A stretch of DNA of 64,000 bases from Eumeta japonica. Taxonomy: Eukaryota > Arthropoda > Insecta > Lepidoptera > Psychidae. This document shows, piece by piece, positions 46,672 to 58,130 of the stretch (position 1 is the stretch's first letter; each line of letters begins with the position of its first letter). The stretch is from NCBI GenBank assembly GCA_005406025.1, contig BGZK01001036.1, forward strand, positions 124,001 through 188,000, in the 5' to 3' direction. The notes under the pieces are model-generated. The model was not told the DNA's origin. It made no database searches and saw only the letters and a list, made by a program, of their open reading frames with translations. The position numbers were made by a program, and so were the translations under genes.

Positions 46672-48789
46672 CGCTGTATGTAAATAACACGTTTTATTCG
46701 CTGTGACAGTTCAGTGTTATGAATACAGATTACGTTAACAAATATTAATTGTATTGTTGCCACGATTGAGGTAAAATTTAATTTTCCCGTTAAAATGAGA
46801 ATACCTTATGTTTTTATAGGGGTCACGCACTATATTGTAACTTAGATATTTATTAATGAATTGACTGCTTATCCAAAATACTGTTGTAATCGTATATCTT
46901 GCCTTGTAAGTAACTGCCTAACAACTGATCTTCTCATAATGTTTCTTAAGTGCACATACTGCGGGATGGAACCCTGGTGACCTACCGGTATCCTGGTAAT
47001 ACAGGTACCCTATACCCAACTTAGGCACCAGTCTCCCACAATCTTATGATAATCATTTAATTGTAAAATGGACTCTTAGAAACATGCTGCCTGATTGTGG
47101 TAAAAAGTAAATTATTATTATTGTTATTAATCTAGTGCCACCCGATTGGTTATTTGAGTAAAATGTACGTAAAATTTTAGAATCAAACATCACAGTAAAA
47201 AAATCTTAAATAAAATGCAGATTTTAAAACAATGTTGACTGTTTTAAAAATTTCGAACGAACTATCTATATAAACCAAAATATGTACAATAACCAAAATT
47301 CACATTTTGAAAAAAAATTAAACTAATCAAAAAAAAGGGAAAGCGAATGAAATATTTGCAGATCTATGATTTATAAAAGATTAGTATATGTTAAGCAACT
47401 CATTTAAAGCTCCTTCAACTACTGAAGTAAATACTAGACGCTGTAGAGTATCATATGATAAGAAATAGGATAAGGTAAGAGCTAAGAATATTATACAATG
47501 ACATTAAAAAGAAGCACGTTTCATTACAGCTTTTGGAATTGTTATGAAAAATTATGGAAAAAGTGAAAAATTATGGAAAAATTTAAAAATTATGGAAAAT
47601 TTTGAAAATTATGACTTTATCCTACTAAAACACTATCATATATTCACGAAACTTTACAAGACGGAATTAAGTCACAGACAGTCGATCAAAGTCGAGACAA
47701 TAGCAAAAAAAAAAAAATCTTTATAGTACTACGTAATTAGTCTCGAATATCTATTGCATTCTAATTATTTCCAGATTTATTTTATTCTTTAGAACCTTGG
47801 TCAGGGCTCAGGTCTCTGAATAATAATAGGAAAATGAATTTAACATAATGCACTATAAACTATAAATAAAGCGTTAATTAACCCGAGCAGCTGAACACAG
47901 GCGCAGTGCATTATTATTCATGGATGCACGAGCGCGCATGCATTTAGTGGGCTGAGACGGCGGCTCGTCATTAGCAGCCGTTCGCAGCTAGATACAAGGA
48001 AATTACGTTGCAATAAAAAACCGGTAATCATCAATTACTACGTTAATTTATCAAAGAGCAATCGACTGTTTCTGAACATTTACCGGCGTGGGAGCACCCA
48101 CGTCCTGTTTGAAAAATGGCTACTAGTTTTTTAATGAATGTTTATTGTATAGATTTCTTTGTATTCATTTTTTTTTTGTACTTTGTAAAAGGGTGTCGTT
48201 ATTTTCAAGTTTATGTATAAATAAAACTTTGTATTTGAAAAACAATATGAAATAAAAATCGTCTATTTAAAAATTATACTTGAAAATTTAAATATCAATT
48301 AGCAATTTAAAGTCTCTGAGAATTTCCAAGAGCCAAATTGAACCTTAGAAAAATGTATATAAGAGTACATTATATATTTATATCTATACCTAAGAACCAT
48401 TTAATTATTCTTATACGTGCACTTACGACGTAACCCCTTCATACGATAAAAATTCAAGTTTTCCTGCTAGTGCATAATAAATGTCATACAAAACCATTTC
48501 ATTTCGAATGTTGAGACGAAGTAAATTAACGCAAGTTTTTACAATTTTTTATGATAAAAGTATTTTATTCCTTACAAAACTATTATGAAACTATTATAAA
48601 TGTCGCTTTTTTGACCATTTTTAGGTATAATTTTCCGTTCTACTATTACAACATGAAGACAAAGATGTTGCAGATAACAGATAAATAAGAACAACAGATA
48701 AAGACAAACACAATAATTATTTATGAGATACGACAAAAATTACTTCAAGTATTTATTATCCGTTTCATAATTCAATTTATTATTAATAA
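46672..48789. other. mixed non-coding DNA with small repeats
   Basis: 46965-47130 looks like a retroposon tail ending in an (ATT)n run (about 47112-47128). 47540-47613 holds about four copies of an AAAAATTATGGAAAA unit. 47885-48000 is a GC-richer island. No gene was seen. Confidence 0.45.
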
Positions 48790-49125
48790 AAATTGGTTCA
48801 AAAATTGTTTATATCTTCATGCAAAATTGAATTTAAAGAGGATGCACCAATACTCAGAAACTATTGAATTGTAAGTAATTCGACGGTCAGTTATAATTAT
48901 ATTTTTAACTGCGACAATGTTTTTTTTGATTCCTGTTCGTAACCGGGCGGCCTGATTTTCCGTCATCATTTAAACAGAAACTGTATCGTTGAAATTGTTT
49001 GAACCAACGGAATATAGTAGAAACAAAAGGAAAGTTATCGCCGAAAGTTTCAGACGTTTCATCACGGCACTATTGGTATGATAATCCACGTTTGAAGTTG
49101 TAGTAGCATATCACTTAGTAATCGC
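48790..49125 (-). pseudogene. mariner transposase pseudogene 2 (DNA-binding domain only)
   Basis: The minus-strand fragments in order are VICYYNFKRGLSYQ, ETFGDNFPFVSTIFRWFKQF (48992-49009 encodes RWFKQF), SGRPVT (about 48938-48955), DRRITYNSI (about 48870-48889), and after a frameshift LSIGASSLNSILHEDI. This is the paired helix-turn-helix DNA-binding region of a mariner transposase, with GRP as the linker motif. The catalytic domain is absent and stops interrupt the frame. It belongs to a different lineage from the copy at 33.3-33.8 kb, whose helix sequences differ throughout. Confidence 0.75.
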
Positions 49126-49837
49126 GGTGACCAAGACAAATCATTTTTAACAATTTTTCACTAATCACGTAACAAATAGACTGAACACAGAAATAAGCTG
49201 TGCACAAGTTTGGACTTATCCTCTATACTTATTAATACGATCAATCAAATAAGTACAAACTCGCTGATTCATAAAATTGCAAGACTTTGAAACAACTTAC
49301 GTACAAAAATTAATGTCTATAGGCATCTATCCTTTAAATATAATTTCCTAATACCCATTTTTTAATTTGTTTGTTTAACGATAATCTTTAATTTATGTAA
49401 TGGTAAATTTTGGATAATTAAACGTGTGCACACATATAGTTCTTTAAAGGAATTGGTGACTTCCAAGCACAGCCTTTATATTCGAAAGTGAGAGTTTCAC
49501 ACATTTTGTTTTCTTTCATCTAAATAAAAGGTTAAGGTCAACCGCATAGGTTATTTGCGATTGATCACTTCTTTTTTTTCATGAATTAACTACGTTCTGT
49601 GAAATAGAACGAGTTCATTAAATATTTCCCGTTTAGTCGTTTTTACTAACGAATCTTTTTTTGCTACATTGACGTAGACTAAGTTTAATATATTCTCCTA
49701 ATTCACTTTTTATTAAAAGGAACTTCTGAGTTAATATCTCCTGTTCTTTAAATTAACATCTTAGAACATTTTCAAATACGTTCTTACAGAAATTTACCTT
49801 TCTGCTTTACCCAAAAATCTATGGTAAATCCGTTTTA
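49126..49837. other. no gene seen
   Basis: AT-rich. Nothing is recognised. Confidence 0.5.
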
Positions 49838-49841
49838 TTAA

Positions 49842-51137
49842 CCCGGCGAGGCTGTGGTGGCAAAATGTAACAATGAGTATGTGGTGGGGTTTGACATACC
49901 CACTTATTAAATTGGCCATAAATATCATAATATCGATAAATTGAGTTCTAATCTTATGTTTTGTGATATTAATATAAACAATAAACAGCTTTTAATGAAA
50001 AAACTTTAATATTTTAATAATTTTTTTTATTATTATTTAGAAAAATAAAAGAAACTGAGTTTTTTTAAAACAAAAATAGGCATTATTTTCATAAGCCTCT
50101 AAAATAAACAAAAACAAAATTTTACTTTAAACATTAACTACTAAATTAAGGAAAAAACATCAGTCTTTGAATTAGAAATAAAAAACTATCATAAAACTTT
50201 GGAACAGCTTAGGAACTAAGGTCATCATCACAACAATTTTTGCAGGAAAATATTGCATGCTCTATACATATGGCCTTCCCACATGTTGAGCAAGAGTGCT
50301 TTGTCTTTCGATCTTTTTTCCTTGGACAATCAGCACATCTCGTATATTGCCCATTGCCCATTCTATTTTGACATACACAAATAATAATTTCTTTATTTGT
50401 GTATGTCAAAACAGAAGTTTTCATTTGTTCAGTAAAAAAAATATTCCAACATTCGACTTCCGTTTTAGCTAACTTTGCAATTCCTTTTACGCCAGGCCGT
50501 TTGAAAATTATGTTCTAGCTGCGAGTACGTAGATTAGTCCGCGGTGGTTTTTTGAGCCATTTCTGACCATCTTTGGACTCATAATAAGGAACTTGAACAG
50601 AAGAACAACGTCGATTTCTCAAAACTGACAGCGGGATATCATCGTCAGAATCATTAAAATCTAGTGCAAGTTCACTGACCCCTTGTTCTCGATCACTAAT
50701 CTCCTGTTCTGTCTCAGATCCTAGGTTATGTTCGCTGCAATGATCAGATTCGGGTTCGGAGTTTGACTCGTTCGAACATTCTTGGAAAACCTCCTCTATC
50801 ATGGACTCAAGACGCCTTTGATCTCTTTCGAAACTCATTTTCGTTCAAAAACTAAAACAAAAAACAAATAATAAGCTAATAAACCAAAAAAACAATTTTC
50901 AATTTTACCGAAATAACCACACACCAACTATGTGGCGGGGTATTACGTACCCGACAGGAGTATGCGCACGTATATCTCAAGCGCCGGCTAGCGCAACACT
51001 GCGATCACGCCACTATCCATCCCGCAGCTCCTAGCTCCAGCTATGCGGCGAGACAAACCGTTACAGCAAAATTTAAAACAAAACGATCGTTGGAGTAATG
51101 CGTGGGGTATGTCACACCCCACCACAGCCTCGCCGGG
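49842..51137 (-). mobile_element. piggyBac-type element, internally deleted, with intact ends
   Basis: Both termini are CCCGGCGAGGCTGTGGTGG (perfect 19-bp inverted repeats at 49842-49860 and 51119-51137), and each is flanked by TTAA (49838-49841 and 51138-51141), the piggyBac target duplication. Subterminal palindromic GTGGGGT-type words lie inside each end; on the left a 27-bp stretch ending in a second TGTGGTGG separates them from the terminus. The transposase on the minus strand keeps only its N- and C-terminal parts. Total length is 1,296 bp against roughly 2.4 kb for complete members. The perfect ends imply fairly recent insertion. Confidence 0.92.
50209..50838 (-). pseudogene. piggyBac-type transposase, internal deletion plus one in-frame stop
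   Basis: The start is the ATG at 50838. Residues 1-107 hold the acidic N-terminal region and end at GQKWLKKPPRTNLRTRS, followed by a TAG (50515-50517). The same frame then continues NIIFKRPGVKGIAKLAKTEV, CWNIFFTEQM and TYTNKEI, and joins directly to the C-terminal cysteine-rich domain, C-x2-C...C-x2-C-x4-C-x2-H-x4-C-x2-C (in CADCPRKKDRKTKHS onward), ending at 50209. This RING-like domain normally binds the terminal repeats. The catalytic core with the three aspartates, some 400 residues, is missing between TYTNKEI and the CRD. Apart from the stop and the deletion the 210-codon frame is clean, so decay is slight. Confidence 0.85.
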
Positions 51138-51141
51138 TTAA

Positions 51142-52668
51142 CACAGATAAATACCAAAAAAATGTATAATTAAAACAAAGAGCAATCATAAAAAAAATAA
51201 AATAATTAAGTCCTTTTCCATATTTTACAACTACGTTGTCAAATAAATTACTAAGCACCATGTCTTTTTTCAATTTTTTGGATAAATATCAAAATAAAAA
51301 CTAAGTACTCACTCATGAGATGTAAATACCGTTTGCTTTCAATTCCCTTCCTGTTCTGGATTCACAGTCTTTTATAATGCAATATTTTATAATACCTTTT
51401 ACTATCGCGTATGCGGTCAGTTTTCAAATAACCATGCACCGCTGGGGTTTTAGTGGGACATCACGCAGCGTTGCTATAGATATCGATAATTGTTTTACTC
51501 AATCGCGGATCATATGTACATAGTCTGGTAAATATTAAGTTGGCTAATCAGCTCTCGAAGAGTCGGGGTTGAATTTCGGGGCATATGTATATGAAGTGTA
51601 GTAATTTATCCAAAATTATGAGTCCATAAAGCAAAATTTCACGATTTAAAAAGTGTTTTATCAAAGAATACGGTAAAAATTGTAATGCATAACTGATTGT
51701 ATATTTTACATCGAGTAACTTATATATGTACAGGCACACATCGCCGTCGGCGGTGGCGGATGCGCGGTGGCCGGCGCGCGCGCCGCCGCGCTGTGGACGT
51801 AAACATCCCGCTATCGTGTCGGAAGCCGCCGCTGGCTTCGCTAAATATTCAACCAGCTGACAGACTACGCTCCGTACTATGTTTTTTTTAATGAAAATGC
51901 AAGCTAATAAACCATTTAGATTTTGGGAATGAAATAATTTCATAAAAATATTGTTTTCATTTTAATGTTTATTATTGGCTGAAAGACTTTAGCTATAACA
52001 AAGGCTGTTAGAACATAAAAAAGATTTTCCGTCACATTCGCAAGTCATAATCAGATGATATCCGATTTATCGGGCATCAAGAATCGGATCCAGAGACCAA
52101 ATTGATTGTAATCAATAAAATTATTGAAACAGGACGTATTGATATGTTGTGAGAGTACCGTCCAATACAATTAATTAAATAATGCGAAAATATGTATACC
52201 TACCATTATTTTGACTCTTGTTTTGGCATTGTCCAGTACCGATTAATACCTTGTTCTGGAATAGACAGGTGTGAGTTTTTAACGGATATCGTTTTAAATA
52301 AATAATTTATGTCTTTATAATAAAACAAAGTCGTGTTAGTTTTACTATTTATAACTCAAGAACGACTTCGCAATTTTTTATGATATTTGATTTGTTTGAT
52401 TTGTTTACGCTCTGAAAAGCAGATTAAGTAAATAAAAACAAGAAAAATTTACAGGAAAAAAAAATTGAAAAAAAAAATTGTTTTTTCATACATTTCTCGT
52501 ATGCTAAACTAAAGTAAGTGAGCTTATTTAAATTTGCATAGAGTGTACTATTTTTTTTTCGCAAAGGCAAAGAATTTATAATTATTATTATACATACTGT
52601 TTTGTGTCTATTAAACTTCCTTTTGGTTACGTTATTTTCACTATTTGTTATTTTGCAATCTTAACAGG
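51142..52668. other. AT-rich DNA with a GC-rich island at about 51735-51860
   Basis: The island (CGTCGGCGGTGGCGG; GGCGCGCGCGCCGCCGCGC) follows a TACAG and precedes GTAAAC, exon-like at first sight, but its frames are low-complexity Arg/Ala/Gly. No gene was seen elsewhere. Confidence 0.3.
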
Positions 52669-53491
52669 AAGTTGAGACAGCACGTGGTTAGGTTAGTAAT
52701 GTGTCGTTGGTCATAGTTGCTTTATCTCTGGTTCAAATCGCTCTACGGTACCTAGTCCGGTCTCTTATTATTATACATTCTTTTTCAGTTTGATAAAGTG
52801 CACATTGTTAATATCTGTTATCACAAAACTGTAAAAGTATGTTTGAACGTTGGACGGATTGTGATTGGGACCTTACTAATATCCATAGTCAAAACAAAAA
52901 CAAAATTGACATCAAGACCACTATTGGAATAGTCGGACTGAAATCGGAACTGACAATGGAACCAGAATTAACATCCAATAAGGTCAAGGCTCTTGAAAAA
53001 CTTTTGGGATTTTTATCTTATTAGAATAATTGCATCAACAAGTTTATCATATAAACGTAGTACTATTTTCCCGCAGGATTACGTTCTACGTTCATATCGA
53101 AGTGACAGTACTGGAGTATGCCGGCACGCGCCGCCGGACGACGTGGCAAACACACGCGACCGCCGTGCGCCGCCGCCAGTGGCGATAATGCCAGAAATAC
53201 ACTAATAAAGATGGCTGCCGCGAGTTCACTAATTGTAGCCTAGTTTGAAAGCAGGAGTGTTCCTGCATTTACCCTTCCTATTACCCAATCCTGGGCAATC
53301 GTGAATCGGAGAAAAAGGAACAAAATCGATTTCCAGTAATTTGAAGATAGATGGATTCAGACCCATCCCATCTGGAAGCAAGGGTCTTAATTTTACTCAA
53401 TTTATTGTTGCTTTACTTAAGGATATTTATAATCTTTTATATTATCGATCGTGACTATTAAACTAATTTTAATTATTTGTTTTTTGTTCTA
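52669..53491 (+). repeat. tandem duplication, copy 1 (823 bp)
   Basis: Starts GAGACAGCACGTGGTTAGGT and is repeated from 53492. The shared core includes ACATCAAGACCACTATTGGA, an acceptor-like TTTTCCCGCAG, a GC-rich block (53095-53190), AAGATGGCTGCCGCGAG and AATCCTGGGCAATCGTGAAT. Differences from copy 2 are mostly one- or two-base indels. Copy 1 carries about 80 extra bases near its start. The GC-rich core has a YY1/Pho-like AAGATGGCTGCC word, so it might be a promoter or exon. Confidence 0.93.
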
Positions 53492-54233
53492 AAGTTGAGA
53501 CAGCACGTGGTTAGGTTAGTAATGTGTCGTTGGTCATATGTTTTATCTCGTTTTATTATATTCTTTTTCAGTTTCTTGGAATCGTTAACATCAGAAAGCA
53601 GACGGATTTTAACAAACAAAAACAAAATTGACATCAAGACCACTATTGGAATAGTCGGAAATCGGAACTGACAATGGAACCAGAATTAACATCCAATAAG
53701 GTCAAGGCTCTTGAAAACTTTTGGGATTTTTATCTTATTAGAATAATTGCATCAACAAGTTTATCATATAAAACGTAGTAATTATTTTCCCGCAGGATTA
53801 CGTTCTACGTTCATATCGAAGTGACAGTACTGGAGTATGCCGGGCACGCGCCGCCGGACGACGGCCGGCAAACACACGCGACCGCCGTGCGCCGCCCGCC
53901 AGTGGCGACAATGCCAGAAATACACTACAATAAAGATGGCTGCCGCGAGTTCATTAATTGTAGCCTAGTTTGAAAGCAGGGAGTGTTCCTGCATTTACCC
54001 TTCCTATTACCCAATCCTGGGCAATCGTGAATCGGAGAAAAAGGAACAAAATCGATTTCCAGTAATTTGAAGATAGATGGATTCAGACCCATCCCATCTG
54101 AAGCAAGGGTCTTAATTTTACTCAATTTATTGTTGCTTTACTTAAGTGATATTTAATAATCTTTTATATTATCGAGCACGACTCGTGACGAGTTTGAAAC
54201 AGCAATAGTTTAATTAATTGCTTTTTTGTTCTA
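53492..54233 (+). repeat. tandem duplication, copy 2 (about 742 bp)
   Basis: Adjacent direct copy of 52669-53491, starting at the same GAGACAGCACGTGG and ending with the same TTTTTTGTTCTAA. Over the roughly 560-bp core I count about ten indels and only three or four substitutions, an unusual excess of indels. Confidence 0.93.
53796..53973 (+). other. exon-like open frame in duplication copy 2
   Basis: After the acceptor-like ATTATTTTCCCGCAG an open frame of 58 codons runs ITFYVHIEVTVLEYAG... to ...EFINCSLV and TGA (53971-53973). An in-frame stop lies just upstream, so it would need splicing. In copy 1 the same frame is broken by indels and stops at CAGTGGCGATAA. I recognise no domain. A GC-rich region can stay open by chance, so this is only a candidate. 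Confidence 0.25.
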
Positions 54234-54354
54234 ACGTTCAGTTCTTCTGGCAATTCCTAATCGGCGGATTGGATTCATATGCGATAATCTTTTGACATTT
54301 ATATACTTATTTTTTTTTGACATTTTGATTTTTATTATTTTTCTGGCTTCAAAC

Positions 54355-54560
54355 GAATTGGAATCGTGAACAATATCATAATTGAAAGCTAGATGCGGAT
54401 CAGAATCGAAATCCAAGACCGGGACGATTGGGAACAAACAGGACTGGGGTCGAAACAGAGTATCGGATCGAGGTCAAAATCGAGGACAGTATCGGAACCT
54501 GAGTGGAAAGCGGGAACGAGATTATTTCCAATAATAACGAGGTCTTTTCATATTAAAGAC
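54355..54560 (+). repeat. degenerate 6-bp-period array
   Basis: GGATCAGAATCGAAATCC, GGGACGATTGGGAAC, GGATCGAGGTC and similar words recur with approximate hexamer phasing, as at 34975-35185. A related tract lies inside both copies of the tandem duplication. A Helitron end next to it (about 54560-54590) is too diverged to be sure. Confidence 0.55.
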
Positions 54561-54649
54561 GAAAGAACGGCGCATAGTGATAATGTGACATTTCTTTAAG
54601 AAATACTGTACCGAATGCATAATGTAGAATTGGCAGCAAAGGCATAAAT

Positions 54650-54985
54650 CAAGTTTATCTACTTGGCATACGAATGGCGTATGCGTTCGACTGATTTTCT
54701 CCTATCAATAGGAAAGAACGATGGAATAAAAATATGCTAATATTTTTTTCTTTTCTTCGCGAAAGAAAATTCGCAATTCGTCCCGAACGCCATCGAGCCG
54801 TTAATCTGCATTTATCTGAAATTTCCGCTTTTTCCGTCGTCAGCAAACAAAATACGATAAGCCGCAATCATTAGCATACTCTCGGCCAAATATTGTGTTT
54901 CATTTTAATTTAGCGCGCTGCGCCCAGAAACGCCCATCGCGAGCTGCGTGTTTAATTAAAACCGCTCGCCGCCGCCGTGACTACA
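54650..54985. promoter_or_regulatory. GC-richer island, possible conserved non-coding element
   Basis: Mixed block with CTGATTTTCTCCTATCAATAGG, AATTTCCGCTTTTTCCGTCG and TTAATTTAGCGCGCTGCGC. No coding character. Regulatory function is inferred. Confidence 0.25.
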
Positions 54986-55800
54986 TTTGAATTTTCGTTG
55001 CTTCAATCTGTATAAGTTCGCAATTAAGAATTATTTGAGATTGTTAAGTTTTCTCGATGTTGATATATACATACATAGAACTTTAGGTACAGAGCAAGGA
55101 GGCGATTAAACCTGACACGACACAACGCATAGTTCTCATAAATAGGTATATAATTATATAGTGTTCCTTTGATACATTACAATATTATTATAAGATGTGA
55201 TCTACAAGACATACGTAAGTATTGTAAGTATATAATTACTTTTCTATGTCACTTGAATATCGGCACACGTTCGTCAAATGTTTGTCTTTGGATGGCACAT
55301 AGATTATTAGGTTCATTTTTAACCAATAAAATTATTTGATATTGTTTTAAGCAACAAGTTTAAATTTTTCTTTTTCTATATATATCTATTTGTAGAGACA
55401 AAAAAAATAGACAGACAAAAGTTCGGAAATTAAAAATAAGATGCATTTCAAACCCGACAAAATAAAGTTTTGAGCAAACCTGACAAGCGAGTTTAGTGCA
55501 AATAAGTCCTTCGAAGCTGTATTTAGGATAACAATAAGTAAACTCACTTTTACAGTTTGGAATGGTATTGTAAATTTAAGATACTTAAAATTAAATAAGT
55601 AAGTACATTAAATTTTTCAACTAAAAATATTTTTTAGTTGAAAATATACAATAATAATGTAATTACAACAGCTTCTACAATAAAACTGTTAAACAAATTT
55701 ATATCTTGTATAATATACTTATTCTCCAGGAAATGTTTAAAATTCCATACTAGCGCCTAGTTGAAATATGTGGTCCTAGAGACAGAGGGTGTTCCCCGCG
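54986..55800. other. no gene seen
   Basis: AT-rich. Nothing is recognised. Confidence 0.5.
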
Positions 55801-55805
55801 GCGCT

Positions 55806-55820
55806 CGCCAGGGGGCGCTG
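55806..55820 (+). promoter_or_regulatory. CTCF-like insulator motif
   Basis: CGCCAGGGGGCGCTG closely matches the CTCF core shared by insects and vertebrates (CCA..AG.GGGCGC-type). GCGGCGCTCG precedes it, so the locus is partly palindromic. CTCF binds such sites to organise chromatin loops and block enhancers. A similar word can also occur in lepidopteran repeats. Confidence 0.35.
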
Positions 55821-56876
55821 TAGCCGATTTGTCATATGCACCCAGTGATTTTATGTTATTTGTTTAAAAGCACTCACATCTAACTTGCTTTCCTAGTGAG
55901 TGCCTTCTTCTACAACGTTATAATATACATTTATAACTATAATGTACATTTCTAAAACTTTGTGATTTGGTGTTTTTCCTTTGATTTGAAACTTTTGTAT
56001 AAAACAGCTTATAATAGATACTATGATTCACAAACATGTGTCGAATTGCAGGCTGCAACCTCGATAGCCACAAATTTACTTAGAGCACTTGACAGTTAAA
56101 TTGAACTTATATGTTTTGTTTCTTAGCAGCACAATATTTTATACACCTAAGTTACAAGATCTTCTATTAAGTTTTTCGTCTTTGAAATGTCATTCCATGA
56201 ATAATCGCTACTAATATCATAGTTCTGGCAGATTTTATCTCATCCCACTGCTAAGGTGCCTTCAATCGCTCACTACAGATTTCTTGGGGTTTAATCCTTA
56301 AGAATCGAATTTCAATGTAGTCCGCGATACGAAAATTTTATGGATAGTAATATCAAGCGTTAATATACGATAATAGACAAAGTTGCACGACACTTATTGT
56401 GTTATTTAAGTCTATGGCATCAAGTCAAATCTAGGTCTGTACTTTAGACAGATCAACCCGTACAATACAGAATAATCACGCGGAGTAACGGCGAACATGA
56501 ATATGAAAGTTCTATTTATGTAAAACAATTATTAAGGTAAGTAATAAAGTAAAGTAAGTAAGAATTACATTATTCATATAATGTGTAGTTGATATTTATC
56601 AAGATATTAGTGCCAATCAGATTGGGAGCAAGTACGATCGGTAGGGTTATGTGGTGACGAACTTCTAGACGTAAACTATTCAACGTGGTCTCTGAGGTAT
56701 GGGACGATCGGTGCGAATTAGAATCAATTTAAAAACTTATATTCAAGTCAACGTTCACGTATCGAATCCTTTGCTTAACTCTAAGTACACTCTAATAGAA
56801 AAGCAAAGCGCTAAATATCACACATTGTGGAAAGGCGTGCTTTGGAATTGAAACACTCCTGCAGTTAATAACGATA
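55821..56876. other. no gene seen
   Basis: AT-rich. Nothing is recognised. Confidence 0.5.
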
Positions 56877-56878
56877 TA

Positions 56879-57474
56879 CAGTGGAATCTCAATAACTCGA
56901 ATCTCGTTAAGTCGAAATCCTCAGTAAGTCGAAAAAAATTGCCATTCCCTTCCGATGAACCCCTAAATACGCGGCATCTCGAATTATTTAGACTCGAACT
57001 AAATGTTATTTCCCTTCGAAGTGTTGATAATACATATTATCTATATAATATATACTCTATAACTCGAATTTCAAAAAGGAGACTCCGTAAGTCGTAGTTG
57101 GTAAAATATAATGACGTCTCACTTGGAATTCCCCGAAAGAATAGCAATAAATCCAAAATGAATGTTCAGGTTCGGGGCTTCTAATCTATTGTTTTTGTCT
57201 TGTACACGTGCAGTGAATGAATATATTCATGACACTTTCTAAGTAACAGCTGTGAACGTTATGTTTGTTCCTTGCCGACACAGGACACGATTACTTTTAG
57301 CGGAGCTTGTCCGTCAGTATTATTTTGGCTGTTAACTAACAACAACATGAGAGAATGTAAGTCGAAATTTCAACAGTTAAGTCATATGTATTTCGAAGTT
57401 CTTCTTAAGTCGAAAACTCGTTAACTCGAATTTTTTGCATTTTCCTTGACATTCGAGTTATTGAGATTCCACTG
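56879..57474. mobile_element. pogo/Tigger-like non-autonomous element (596 bp)
   Basis: Perfect 24-bp terminal inverted repeats start CAGTGGAATCTCAATAACTC (56879-56902 and 57451-57474), and TA lies on both sides (56877-56878 and 57475-57476). CAGT ends plus a TA duplication fit the pogo/Tigger branch of Tc1/mariner. Subterminal copies of AACTCGAA and AAGTCGAAA recur at both ends, possibly transposase-binding sites. No transposase frame is present. The ends are identical, so the copy is complete and relatively young. Confidence 0.9.
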
Positions 57475-57476
57475 TA

Positions 57477-58130
57477 TTATATATTGTAATGTGGTATAAG
57501 AAAATAATAATCTAAATTGCTAATTTACATAATTATGTGTAATTACTTACCCATTTTAGTTCTATAAAAGCACATGTAAAACGCATTTGAGTAGCTTGAT
57601 CGAAATATTGCTTTTTAAATATTGATATCCCTGGAGAATGAGTTGTTAAAAAACTGACGTTTTCCTATGTATTTTCGCGACACACCTAAAGCTCTTTTAA
57701 TCTTCCATCCGTCATTTCTTTGAGCTTTCAAATATTCATGACGCTCTTTTAGCTCGTTATTCTTTTATAACTTATGAAGTCGAGCAAGAAAACGAGTATT
57801 CTTCTTTTTTATCAAATTTTCTTGAACGATGTTGCGTAAAGAATCGAATAAGTTTATTAAGGTTATCTTCGCTTTATATTCTACCTACATTTATGCTTTA
57901 GATAATTGTCAATACAAACAATTTTGTATAATTCGTAACTACTTTGAAATACCTATTACAAATATATGAACGTACTAACTAATGATACACCATAATTTAA
58001 CCTTTATAAGATTGTGAACAACAAAAGTATTTTTATTTACGATTTTAAAATGGTTGTTATTGACGGTTATTAACGTTACAGTACTATATAAGATGCATGT
58101 ACGTAATGTATGACGAATCTCACGATGATG
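57477..58130. other. no gene seen
   Basis: AT-rich. Nothing is recognised. Confidence 0.5.

Noticed and set aside
51720..51810. GC-rich segment between TACAG and GTAAAC that looks like an exon
   Set aside because: Frames are simple Arg/Gly/Ala repeats and the donor is weak.
52686..52697. GGTTAGGTTAG, like insect telomere repeats
   Set aside because: Only two TTAGG units here and in the duplicate at about 53506; far too short for telomeric DNA.
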